DNA of 49,309 bases from Chromera velia (taxonomy: Eukaryota; Sar; Chromeraceae), in the NCBI GenBank assembly GCA_018398765.1, contig JAHBMJ010003871.1:1-49309 (forward strand), given 5' to 3'. Each line of letters begins with the position of its first letter. Position 1 is the first letter of the stretch. The translations under genes and the position numbers were made by a program. This document shows positions 22,011 through 32,727 of this stretch, piece after piece. A model generated the notes under the pieces. It searched no databases. It saw nothing but the letters and a program-made list of their open reading frames with translations, and had not been told where the DNA came from.

Positions 22011-24125
22011 TCAATCTGTCTCTCCGCCTGTCTGTGAATGTCTCTTCTTTCCTTGCCTCTGGAGAACCGGTTTGATGTGCCTCAGAAACTTCACCGTCGG
22101 ATACTTCTGCATGCATACAGAAATTCAAAATGAAACTTACCGTTGATGCATTCATGCAGGCACGCATGGAGAGATGAATGAAGAATGAATGAATGAATGA
22201 ATGAATGAATGAATGAATTGACTGTCATATCAGAAATAAAAGGGAGAAACTGACTAAGTTTGCGCACATGCAGACTCTGCATCCAATGCAACGTATCTCC
22301 TGCAGGCATCCAGCCAAGATTGCATCACCGACAGACCCCATCGACCTGTAGACCTCCTCTCTCCCCCCCGTTCTCCCAAATATAAAGGCGTCCCTCCACA
22401 GTTGAGGGCGTTGATTCCATTTCGTAGGTGATGTACTGGTTAAACGCCTCGGAGACTGCCTCGAGCTTCTCCTCCCGCGTCGAATTCTGCAAAACAAAAG
22501 TCTGTGCTTAAACAAATCAAAGTCTAAATCGACAGAGACAGAGTGAGGCAGCAGACATCTGATTAAAGCAGGAGACTGACAGACACACACGCGAAACGCT
22601 TCCTTCCATCCTCAAAAATGGGCGCATGGAATGTTCAAATTATTTGAAATTTGCAGAAGCGTCCGGCTGGGTGCTTGACATGCATTGGCTGACTCTCCGA
22701 CCTTTGTCCTCCCCATTCAATTTGGTTTCCGCATGACTGCGCACGCATGCATGCATGTGCAGGTCCTCGTCGGTGAGGGTCGGGAAGTATTTTCGCACCG
22801 CCTCCACACTGCAGACATTTGCACAGATGCTCGATTCATACAGAACAGGGGGTGTGTCACTGCACGGCGAGATGAAAGCTCTCATGGTCTCCTAGCTGGA
22901 AATTTAGGCTGAGTGCAAAGTGGAAGTCATGTAAGCTTTCGTGTAGAAGAAGATATAGATGAGGGGAAGGGCATGGCTGGATGGAAAGCAAGTTCTAAGA
23001 ATGTAGCGGCAGGAACAATATAGAGAGAAAGGGTCGAAGTGAGGAAGGGAAGAAGCAGACGGAAGAAGAAGCGGCGACTGACGCTGAGTCAAATGTCGCA
23101 CTGAAGTTGAACCTTTGCAAGTGCGGCTATGTGGGGAATATGAGTCCCACCGAAAATCGCAACGGATTTACATCTGTTAGCATTCCATCGCGCTGAAGCT
23201 GTAGCATTCATTTTCAGGCGGGCCCTCTCTCATTCACGCCTGGCAAATTGTCGTTCTCTCGCCGTCTAGCAGAGCTCTCAGTCGAGCGCCGATTTTGAGT
23301 GCTGCATGCAATGTGATATTAATTCATACAGAGTGGACACATTTTACCTTGACATAAGAGCGAACCTACGCGACCCCCCACCCAATCCATACCATACAGC
23401 TCCTCCAGCTGCTCAGAAGAAGATTCAGAGTTTCTCTTGCTGGTATAGAAGAGAGAGAGAGAGTGGGGGGCCCAAAAGAGGTAAAACAACACCAAGAAGC
23501 CCCTTCACTCTCCCCTTCACAAACAACGCTCTGCCCAAAGTAGGTATCTTCGGAATTTTGCGGGGGCTTTACCTACCTTCTCGGTATGGCCTCCACACGG
23601 CATCCCCTCACCTTCTACGCAGTGACCTCGTGGCTGCCGACACACGACGCGCGGCGGGGGGGTGCAGCCTGCAGGCAGCCAGTACCAGACATGGGCGAGA
23701 ATGAGCGTTTCAGCACGTAGATTCGAGAGTGAGAACCCATGGGATCTTTGTGCTGTCATCTACCAATTATTACGAAGGACTCAGGCTCAGAAAAGGTGAG
23801 CATGTGTAGACACCGAGTCCCCAGGCCGTAGCGCCAGGCAGAGAGAAAAGAAAGGAAGACGTGAAGGAGAGAAAAGATGAGCAAAGCAAGACGCCAAAGA
23901 AAGAAAGTCTGCAGGGTCACAAAGCCACATGCAGACGTTTATCCAGGCGGAGTGAAGCAAAGAAATAAAGAGAGCAGAGAGCTTTGCCGAAGTTTACTGT
24001 CCTGTGTCTCAAGTTTGGACTGACGTGCCACTCTGATACATAGACAGAAAGGAAAGAAGACGTACTGACCAAAGGGTATGCAGTGGACCCTTCCGATTGC
24101 TTGCCAGAAATTCGTTTGCAGAGAT
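22011..24125 (-). CDS. Unresolved minus-strand gene (3' portion)
   Basis: Candidate exons in transcription order: 24070-24125 (ISANEFLASNRKGPLHT), 22745-22808 (EAVRKYFPTLTDEDL), 22346-22486 (47 codons, EEKLEAVSEAFNQYITYEME and GRLYIWENGGE) and 22011-22106 (KYPTVKFLRHIKPVLQRQ, ending TGA). Phases join (0-2, 2-0, 0-0, 0-stop). Donors are GTCAG, GTGCG and GTCGA. The 47-codon exon is the best supported. A possible 24-nt exon (EIRCIGCR, about 22269-22292) could fall before the last. I recognise no family, and the 5' end was not found. More exons probably lie in 22.8-24.1 kb. Confidence 0.4.
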
Positions 24126-24917
24126 CTGCAGACAGGCAGTGTGAAAGAAGGTAAGGCATGGTTACTGATCGTCATCAGTGCATGCAACAGATTTTCAGAC
24201 ATGCTTGCTGGAGCTGAAGAGGAAGGGGGGAAATGGGGGAAACTGAGGAATGTAAAAAGATGCGTTCCGCCTTGCCTGATCTTTCAGTCTTCATTTTAAC
24301 AGGCAAGTCAAGGCCCTCCACCAAAATGCAGGACACCCTTACGTGTGCGAATCTAGCTCAAGAGGGCCTGCAGCTAGTCAAATGAGTGACACAATAGCGA
24401 GTCCAGTCTTTGCAACGAAGATCAAACAATGAGACGGCAAGGATACGAGAGTCATCTCTACTGCCAAAGCACCATCCTAAGCAGTCTGCTTTTACTAAAT
24501 TTTTTATCACTCCTTTGCTTCTTAGACGTACTGCAATTCAGCATATAAATGCAAACCAATAAGCAAAAACTGACCTTGAAGAGTTTGACTTTTTGTCCTA
24601 CTTGACAAGGGGTAAGGGCACAGGGTTCCGCACAACAAACTATCGTTGCTTTGTTGGGCCGACTACTCTAGGACTTTTTCTATTCTCCAAAGTATATAAA
24701 TATGAGCAGTTTGAAACGGCGGTTGTCTTTCTCTGTTCATTTTTATCTCATCCATGCAGTGGAGAAATGATCGTGTTGACAGGAACTTTGTGATGATCGA
24801 GGTTTACTATGGTTTACTCATGAATCCTTTGGAGCGCCCCACCCTCCACCATCTCCTATGCACACATCCAGAGAGTCAGATGTTCTAGTTTTTCTGTCTC
24901 CCCCTCCTTCTCATCAG
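24126..24917. other. Region without a supported gene
   Basis: Mixed AT-rich sequence. One splice-bounded 42-nt open segment on the plus strand (24760-24801) stands alone and joins nothing in phase. Otherwise nothing is recognised. Confidence 0.35.
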
Positions 24918-25180
24918 AGGCCTGGGCAGCCGGCACAGCACACAACACCGATCCACCGAGGAGGCTCACCAAACGTTTCCGCTACCGCTGGCTCCGTTCC
25001 TCCAACGTCCCCCTCCTGACTCCACACGACCTCCGCCGCCTAGATTTGCTGCCACTCTCTCTGTGGGATGCATATTTGTTGGCAGGGCTTGTAGATGAAC
25101 GGATGTATACAGGCTTCTTCCGCCCCCACCATCTAAAGCAGACAAAAAGGAAGAAAACGCAAAGAGAAGACACAGAGTAG
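24918..25180 (+). CDS. Unassigned open frame upstream of the retroelement ORF
   Basis: A frame without an ATG start runs from a strong acceptor-like site (long pyrimidine tract then CATCAG at 24912-24917) to a TAG at 25178-25180. It encodes a Leu/Arg-rich segment (RFRYRWLRSSNVPLLTPHDL, PLSLWDAYLLAGLVDERMY). The composition looks protein-like. It overlaps the beginning of the retroelement frame by about 40 bp in another frame, so it may be an ORF1 remnant or an unrelated exon. Confidence 0.3.
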
Positions 25181-26873
25181 CACCCTGTTTCTCAGCACAA
25201 AGAGCAGACAGGCAGCTAGGCCAGGTGGTGGCTGGTCACGTCCGAACCTCCTCCACCGTTCCTCCCGCCTCCCCCCCGCCTCACACAAACCCCCACACCC
25301 GCCCCAACACCCACCCCCAGCATACAGCATTCTTTGTCGGAGGACTGCTACGACTCAACTTCAAGAAGAGTCACCGTTGGGGCCAGCGTCCGACCCGAGC
25401 CCAACCTATCTGCCCCTTCTCTCTTCTTTTGTTCCTTACCGTCCTTGCGATGTCACTCCATCCCACGCAGCTTGCCCTTCCACAACTTGGACAGCAAGCT
25501 CATGCAGGTCCCCTGGAGCATGGTTCCCCCTAGGGGGACAGAGAGGAAACAACCTCGCGGCCCACATCACCAACGGCAATATACCTGACCCCCTTCCCGA
25601 CCCGTCCCCCCGACTAACATGAGACGACAGCCAGCGCAGAGAACAAGAGGATGTGGTGATGGGAGGCACTGAGGGGGACCGATGAACGACGGTAACCGAT
25701 GGCGGGGCAGCCGCAGCAAGCAGACAGCCGCCTTCAAGGCCACACCCCCACCAATTCACAGGTTTTGACGCAAACGGAAAGCTTTCGGGGTCAGATATAG
25801 AATCTGATGATGGAGAAGAGTCAGAGAGAGAGGCACCCGCCAGGAGTCTAGCAAAGAGCAGAGCACTACCCCTTAACTGGGCAAGAGGAGGACTTGCCCC
25901 AGCAAACCCAGACTCAAGCGCACGAGGGGCACAGGGAAAAAGAAAAAGACTAAACAGACGGTATGCAGAAGACCGCTGGGAGAACCCTATCCTTTCAGCA
26001 ACTGTACGACCCACCGAAGGGAAGGCGAGAGGGAGGCCTAAAGCACGTTCCGATAGAAACAGTGTAGCGAGGGGAGGGGGGGGCGCCTCCAGCTCAAGCA
26101 GCAGCAGCAGCAGTAGCAGCAGCAGCAGCAACCCTGCCGCAGCCATAGCCGCAACAGCAGCAAACTACGGCCAAGTGCCTCTTCAGGGAGGGAATTGGGG
26201 AAGACGAGAGAGGAGAGACAGGATGCAGACCGACCATGATGTCGAGGAAGAAACGGAAGATGAAGGGGAAGAGAGGGCCGACACAGAAGCAGAAGAGGAA
26301 GAAGAAAGAGAGAGAAGAGAAGAGGGGGAAGGAGAGCCGTCAGATAGAGGGTCAGACATCGACGACCTCACAGATTTGTTAGAGCGACGGGAATGGGGAG
26401 AACAGCCACCGGAGGGATAGCAAAGGATCAAAAGAAGGGCAGGCAGAAGCGTGGGGTCACAGCCTGCTGTGAGGGTTGCTTTGTCGACGGGGGGAGCAAG
26501 GGAGGGAGGAGAGAGAGAGGGAGAGGGGGGGGCAGAAAGGAGGGAAAGAGACGATGGGGGGAGGGAGAGAAACGAAAATGAGGAGGATCACGAAGTGACT
26601 ATTGCAGAGTGGGAGGAAAAATGGAAATTTTGGGACTTCGTAGATCTCGAAACCGAAGCCCCCGACGACCTAGACATATCGACGGACAAACATATCAATG
26701 CCACCCTTCGCTCTGCACTGCTTGCCATCCTAGAAGAGTGCGCCCAGAGAATTCAGAGCGATGATCTTGTAGTAGCAGAGAGGGCTTGGAAAGCGCTCTT
26801 CTATTTTCTGTCCCTCTTTCTGAGGGTAGACAGGAGAGGGGGGAATGCATCTCTTGTAGGACGGAGACGCTGA

Positions 26874-28658
26874 ATATCAGCCTTTTGGAGGGGAGAATTT
26901 GAAGTCTTAGTTTTGTCTTTGAGATCCGATATTGTCAGAATGAGAGAAAAACAGATAGAGAAGAGGAAAGGGAGGAAACCGTCACAGCAGGCTGCCAAAG
27001 ACAGTATGCGCCGCCACGTGGATGCCCTCATCAAAGATGGGGCCCTCTCTAAAGCAGTCTCCCGCCTAGGCTCCTTAGGGATCGCTACCCCAAACATGAA
27101 GACATTCCGCAAGCTGAAGGATCTCCACCCCCCGCGTAGGACCCGATACGAGACCAAAGCCCTCGTATCAGACCCACCCCGCCTCGAGCTTACGCTCGAT
27201 TCCCTCCTACAAGCAGCCCGCTCTGCCGTCTGAGGCTCTACCCAGGGAATCTCAGGGTGGCGTTATGAACACATTCGTTTCTTTCTCCCAGGCGACGGAT
27301 CGGGAGGGGGGGGTACAGCAGGGCAGTGTGCTCTCTTCACCGTCGCCCAGCAACTGAGAGCGGGCAACGCCCCTCCGTCCCTTCTTCGCTTACTCACAAG
27401 CGGGAGGTCTTTTGCCCTCAATAAGGACCCAAAAGGTGACAAGGTGAGACCGATCACGATCAGGAACGTGCTCCGAAGATAGGTCACGAAGGCAATCCTG
27501 ATCGAGTACGGGGAGAAGTTTGAGGAATACCTTGGGGCATTGCAGTATGCGGTAAGAACGAGTGCAGGGACAGACAAACTTTTCAGAGCAGTCCAAACTT
27601 GTTTGCAGCTTTGTCCTAACTCCATCCTCCTCCAGATAGATGCAAACAACGCATTCAACACTTGCGACAAACAGAAAGCGATGGACGAGCTGCGTGAGCA
27701 TTTTCCTGAGCTGTTTCGTTTCTTTTCTCTCTGGTATGGTACGGCAGTCCCAATCTTCTTTCGTAACCAGAAAGGCAGACTGCGTACTTTCATGAGTCAA
27801 GAAGGGGTACAACAGGGAGATGTTGGCCTAAAACCTGCTTTAGAAAAGTTGCAAAAGAGGCTGCATGAGAAGTACGGGAGGGCGGGATGTTTCATAGGTA
27901 CATACATGGATGATCTCTCTCTCACTTTCCCTTCCAGCTCTGCTGATTGTCTAACCTCTACCTGGTCAGATTGTATAGAAATTTTGGGAGAATATGGCCT
28001 GACGCTCAATCTGAATAAGGATAAAAGCGCAGCTTTCTCTCCCAGTTGGAGAGGGAAATCAGAGAGAGAGATCCCACAACAGCGCCCCCCAGGACTAGAG
28101 GTATCGACACAAGGCTACAAGTTGATGGGGGCAAGGGGGGGTGAAGACTCGTTCGTGAACAGCCTGTTCGAAAAGAAGCTAGCAGAAGCAACAAAGCTGG
28201 GGAAGCAAGTGGAGGGGTACGGAGTTCCCCAGGGATGCAGCCTGCTGTTTCGTTACTGCATCTTCCCCAAACTCGTCTACTTGGCGCGGGTGATGGGGGA
28301 CAGACTCCAGACAGACGTATGGGAAAGAGCAGACAAGGAGTTGGGGGAGTCTTTCACCCGCAGCATACGCCTCAGCCCAGAAGAATGGACCCAAAAGCAG
28401 AGCCAGGTGCATCTCCCGTTATGTCAGAGGGGACTGGGGATCCCTTTCTTCCGTTTTATCACGCCAGCGGCCTTAGCAGGCTATGCGGCACACACTCTTG
28501 CAGCAGTGAGGAGCCGATTGACAGAGCAGGGTTTCGGAACACCAACAAAGGCAGACTTTGCAGGTCTGTTTTGGATAAAAAGGGCAGAGCAAGTTTATAC
28601 TGATTGTAGGGGGGGGACCGAACGGGAACTTAGAAAGGTTCCTCGAGTTCTAGAACTT
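26874..28658 (+). pseudogene. Reverse transcriptase region of the retroelement, with two in-frame stops
   Basis: Begins with a helical RT-upstream segment (FWRGEFEVLV, SRLGSLGIATP, LKDLHPPRR), then SGWRYEHI, KGDKVRPITIRNVL, motif A (LLQIDANNAFN), motif B (SQEGVQQGD), motif C with the catalytic box GTYMDD, motif D (GLTLNLNKDKS) and a thumb region (RGLGIPFF, AALAGYAAH). The catalytic Asp residues of motifs A and C are intact. Motif B departs from the usual GDPLGP. Stops at 27231 (TGA) and 27480 (TAG) lie before the catalytic motifs. Confidence 0.85.
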
Positions 28659-28712
28659 TAGTGGGGGGAGAGAATGGAAGATTGGTTGTTGTGGGAGAGA
28701 CGGGAGGTGTAG

Positions 28713-29639
28713 CACCTCATGATGGAAGCGCTGCACCTAGTTCAGAGGGAAAAGCTCTTAGCCGCTTTGCCAGCCAAAGGGAAGGCCCGTCTGCGATCCT
28801 GTGCAGGCACAGGCGCTTCCGCTTCGCTGACAGCCATACCGTCTTCAGGTTGGACTCGTATTTCTCCAACCCTTTTTACCATAGCCATCCGTCTCCGCCT
28901 CGGCTTGTCCATTCCAGAGATCAGAAGAAACCCTATCTGTGCGTGTGGAGCCCCGCTGGACGTGGAGGGACAACATGCACAGACCTGCGGGACACGAGGG
29001 GGGGTATGGTGGCGGCAGGAACAAATGAAGGACGCTTTTTGCTCCCTTCTTCAAGGCTTCCGTCACTGCTACGTGACAAGAGAGCCTACGTTTGGGCAGC
29101 TTGGGCTGTCTACCGCAACCTGTCTGGTCGAAGAGAAACAAAAACGCCCCAATTTTCTTGCAGGGCTCCCGTCTGGAGACACAGTGCTCGCCGACGTCGC
29201 TGTCACCCATCCATTTTCCATCGATGCTAACCACCTGCACCGATTTGCAAAAATAGCAGGGTCAGCAGCGAGGGGAATGGAGAAAGTGAAGAACGACAGA
29301 TACGGGGAGATCTGCTCTGAAATCGGTTTCCGTTTTGTGCCGCTTGTTTTTGAAACCTATGGAAGACCAGAGGAGGGAGTAGGAAGGTTTTTGAAAGAAG
29401 TGGCAAAGTTGGGGGCAGGGAGAGTGAGGGGTGGGGAGGGAGATGAAGCAGTCCAAGCAAGGTTAATGGACCGCTACTACAAGCTCTTGTCCTGCACTCT
29501 GCAGCGTTTTGTCGCAGTAAACCTTCTGTCCTCCATCCACAGCAGGAGGGGCACAAAGGGCCCCTTCCAGCCCAAGGGTCTGCTCAGGAAGGAAGTGGCC
29601 GCGTTCTCCGGGTCTTTTGACCAGGAGGGCGCAAACTGA
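28713..29639 (+). pseudogene. CCHC knuckle and restriction-like endonuclease region
   Basis: Same frame as the RT, after TAGs at 28659 and 28710. CACGAPLDVEGQHAQTC forms a C-x-C-x8-H-x3-C knuckle as found just before the endonuclease of R2-type elements. REPTFGQL, KRPNFLAG and VLADVAVTHPFS follow the PD-(D/E)XK pattern, but the expected RPD reads RPN. The frame ends TGA at 29637-29639. Confidence 0.75.
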
Positions 29640-30179
29640 AAGAATTTCTTTGGCAATGCGAGAAGACAGAAGAGGGATGGGTAAAAGTGCAAGCAAATGA
29701 ATCGGAAAAGTTTTGGGAACTGAGTTTAAAGAAAGAGTTTTGATGGGGGGTGTTTAAAGGAGGAGTTCTTTAAAGGGATGGAAGATGTGCGGGATGCACC
29801 TCTGCACAACTAAAGTCTTTCTGATTAAAAAGGTAGCCTTTTTTTAATGAAAGAACTGAAGGGTTTTGAAGGTTCTACCCTGCATCCTCTCTGTCTCTTT
29901 TCTCTCTCTTTTGATTGTCCAACCTGTTGTGAGGCCACGATTGATCAGCTGTATCAAGGTGATCGAAGTCACACCTATTTTCGTCGCTGGTAGTCGTAGG
30001 ATGGAATAAATCGACAAACTAGGTTAGATCTGCCTCTCATATATGGGGATGCGGCATGTATGAAAAAACCCTCAATCATCGTTTACGCATGTTTACTCGG
30101 GCATGCCATGTCAGATGCATGTCGCCTCTTACAGAAGGATCATTGACGCACGCTCCGGCCTACGCAACGCGCCGCCACC
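29640..30179. other. Spacer between retroelement and RdRP gene
   Basis: No coding exon is supported. May contain the 3' UTR of the retroelement. TTTAAAGG words recur at 29735-29780. Confidence 0.4.
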
Positions 30180-30400
30180 TAGCTAGCTGTATGGGGCACC
30201 GTACGTGCGCACCCCGCCGGCGCGGGCCTGCATGCATGGGGCGTGGCATATCGATCCTGCATACAGGGCCCGGGGCGCGCCATTCTGGGCCGCCGCGGCC
30301 GCGCCATTGACGCACGCCTGGGGCGCCATTGACGCACGCCTGGGGCCCAATTGACGCACGCGGCACGCCGCGGACTCCACCTGCCCGATCATGCCCGATC
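30180..30400. promoter_or_regulatory. GC-rich, CpG-rich island upstream of the RdRP gene
   Basis: Much more GC- and CpG-rich than its surroundings (GGCCGCCGCGGCCGC at about 30289). It lies 180-400 bp upstream of the chosen RdRP start. A similar island lies upstream of the gene at 49190. Promoter role is inferred from position. Confidence 0.35.
30301..30363 (+). repeat. 22-bp tandem repeat
   Basis: Two perfect copies (30301-30322, 30323-30344) containing CCATTGACGCACGCCTGGG and a third, diverged copy (30345-30363). A related ATTGACGCACGC occurs at about 30142. Confidence 0.9.
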
Positions 30401-30577
30401 CGAGAAAGAGCCACTTCAGTTTCTCTCCCGTCTTGATTAGTCCAAGAGACATCCATGCACCTATTACAAGAGTGTACCAAAAGTTGACAACGCCAGACTG
30501 CCAAAGTGGTACCTCGGAAGAAACGAGGCATCCAGGCGTCGCCGCCAGTGTTGCAGCCGTCTCCTCGCTCCCATCCT

Positions 30578-32661
30578 ATGCCACGCATCACCTCCTTCCA
30601 CTCTCGCTCTAACGACACTGGAGCTGCGATATATTTAAGTGCAGCATCTGATGTTACCGATGAAAATCCACAATTTACCGACCTGGCACCCAGGCGGGAC
30701 CAGACTCGGGATATCCGCTTCGCAGCTCTTTTCCCGCATATCAGTCTGGCCCTGGTGCGGTATGTCAAGACGGAGGTCATGGGAGTGGAACGACGCCTTG
30801 TGAAGCCTTTCGACATCACCAGCAAGGAAATAAAAGCCTGGTGGAATCGATGCCGAAAGGGTGTGAAACTCGGTCAGCTATGTCTCCGTTGCGCATTGCT
30901 GCTTTGGGATTCAACCTGTTGTGTTGTCTAGTGATACGCCCCAGGCCTGTCGTGCTTGCAGGTTCCTTTCACTTCTTCCCTCTCGGCGTCTCAGAGAACA
31001 ACGTGCGAGAGGGGGGCGTCTGGTTTGCCGGTCAACCCATCAGCAGAGGCCCAATTGATGTGGAGAGACTGGCAAGGGAGTGCGGCTTCATGGGATCCAA
31101 CTACTCTGTGAAGGGGTATCTCCGCTTTGGCCTTCTGTTCTCCAGGGGGGAGGCGGTGGGGCTTCCCAGAGACTTCGAGTGGTCTGTTGTACCTGATGTG
31201 GAGAGAAACGGTTTCGTTTTCACGGACGGCAACGGGACCGCAGGGCCAGGTTTCTTTCGCTATCTGCGGGAGGAGCTGGCAGGCAGGAGTGGGGGGAGGC
31301 GGTTTTTCTTCACAACGGTGCAGATCAGATGGGCTGGCTTCAAAGGCACACTCACGATTGACCCGACGCTCCGACCGTACCAGGTCAGAATCGCAGCCCT
31401 GCCTTCATGCAAGCAAGGCTGCGGGTACCAATCAGGAAGGAGACTTTTGAATGGACATTCAGAAGAATTGGATTCGGTAGCAAATTGTCGACTGGCTTCG
31501 TGTTTCTCATCTCAGTGTGCTGTGGTTGCTTCTCGATAAGCACAGTGATCCTTTGACCTTTTGCTCTCGGCCTCTCTTCTGTCAGGTGAAATTCGTGAAG
31601 TCGATGAAGAAATTTGAAGCCTCGAAGAAGTTGGAAGAGCTCCCCAGGCCCATGCACATCCTTTACCATGCAGAGGTGAAACCTGCCAAAATCAGCTTAC
31701 AGGTCTGAACACTAAGGTGTCTCGTCTCCTCCCTTCGTGTATGCTCTCCTCGCTCCTTTCTTGCTGCCGTGCGTCCTCTCTATCTTCTTTCCGCCGCTTT
31801 TTTTCCTTGTTCCCTTTAGACTTTCCCCCACTGCCTTTCGTCCGTTCGATTCCCTCTTTCCTTCTTTCTGTTCTGTTCTCTTCTGTTCTCCTCTCTTCTG
31901 CCCTCCCCTCGCCTCGTAGAAGCTCGCCCTCTTCTGTTTCGGATTCTCAGGGGAAAGGCCCTCAACTCGTGTGTCCAATCCCTGCTGCCTCAGAGACGTG
32001 GAAGGATCTAGTGCTTCTCTCTTCTGCTTTTTGTTCTTTGATGATCCTGTCTCCTCGTACAGTTTCACCTCTAACTCAACCATCGATCATGCATGTCTTT
32101 CATGTCTTCACTCTGGCACCTCGCGCGTCCTTTGCAGTTGATGCTGCCCCTTCGAGCCCTGGGCGTTCCTTCAAAGGTCTTTACCAGCCTGCAAACACAG
32201 GAACTGGGGCTGTTGAGGGAACTGGAGGACCCGACGGTTCTCAGGCTCCAGTATGAAAGGTCGGGATGGAAGACATGCATGCATGCAGGTCGGGAGCTGG
32301 TGGAAAGAGTGGAGGAAAGAAGCGAATGTAGCCCGGGGAGTATAAGAGCACCGTTTCTCCTTTTTTGCTAAAGCAGACGCTTTGCAAAAGATCTGAGAGA
32401 AGTGCCTGAAAAGGTTCATTCCTCACTCGCACGTCTGCATACCTGCAGGGCTGCCCGGCAACTGAAGAGAGCAGGGTTCGATGGGAAGGCGAAGGTGAAG
32501 GAGGGACATGCAAGGCTCCTGAAGGCAGGCCTGCCCATCTCCTGCAACCTCGAAGTTGTCAAGGACATCCAGAATTCGATGATGTCCCGGATTCGGTGTG
32601 TGGTCAAGGGGGCAGACGGCAACATCAAGTCAGGCACACACACACACGCGCACACACATAC

Positions 32662-32727
<66 letters not shown>

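Larger units (their letters stand above)
25137..29639 (+). mobile_element. Decayed non-LTR retrotransposon (RT plus restriction-like endonuclease)
   Basis: One reading frame stays free of frameshifts for 4.5 kb and encodes, in order: a Pro-rich N-terminus with a zinc-finger-like patch (CRSPGAWFPLGGQRGNN), a Ser tract (26090-26130), an acidic region, a reverse transcriptase, a CCHC knuckle and a restriction-like endonuclease. This order is that of R2/CRE-type early-branching LINEs. The frame is broken by eight stops: TGA at 25620, 25683, 26871 and 27231, and TAG at 26418, 27480, 28659 and 28710. The copy is therefore not expected to make full-length protein. Outer limits are unknown: no poly-A tail or target-site duplication was recognised. 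Confidence 0.82.

Noticed and set aside
24760-24801. 42-nt plus-strand open segment between good splice signals
   Set aside because: It joins no neighbouring open segment in phase and stands alone.
25436-26146. A 236-codon minus-strand frame rich in Leu
   Set aside because: It is antisense to the retroelement frame. The Leu run is the complement of the Ser/AGC tract.
25137-29639. Idea that stops are recoded (readthrough or variant code) in the retroelement
   Set aside because: TAG and TGA serve as true stops in neighbouring genes (18236, 37167, 38685), and eight readthrough events in one protein are unlikely.
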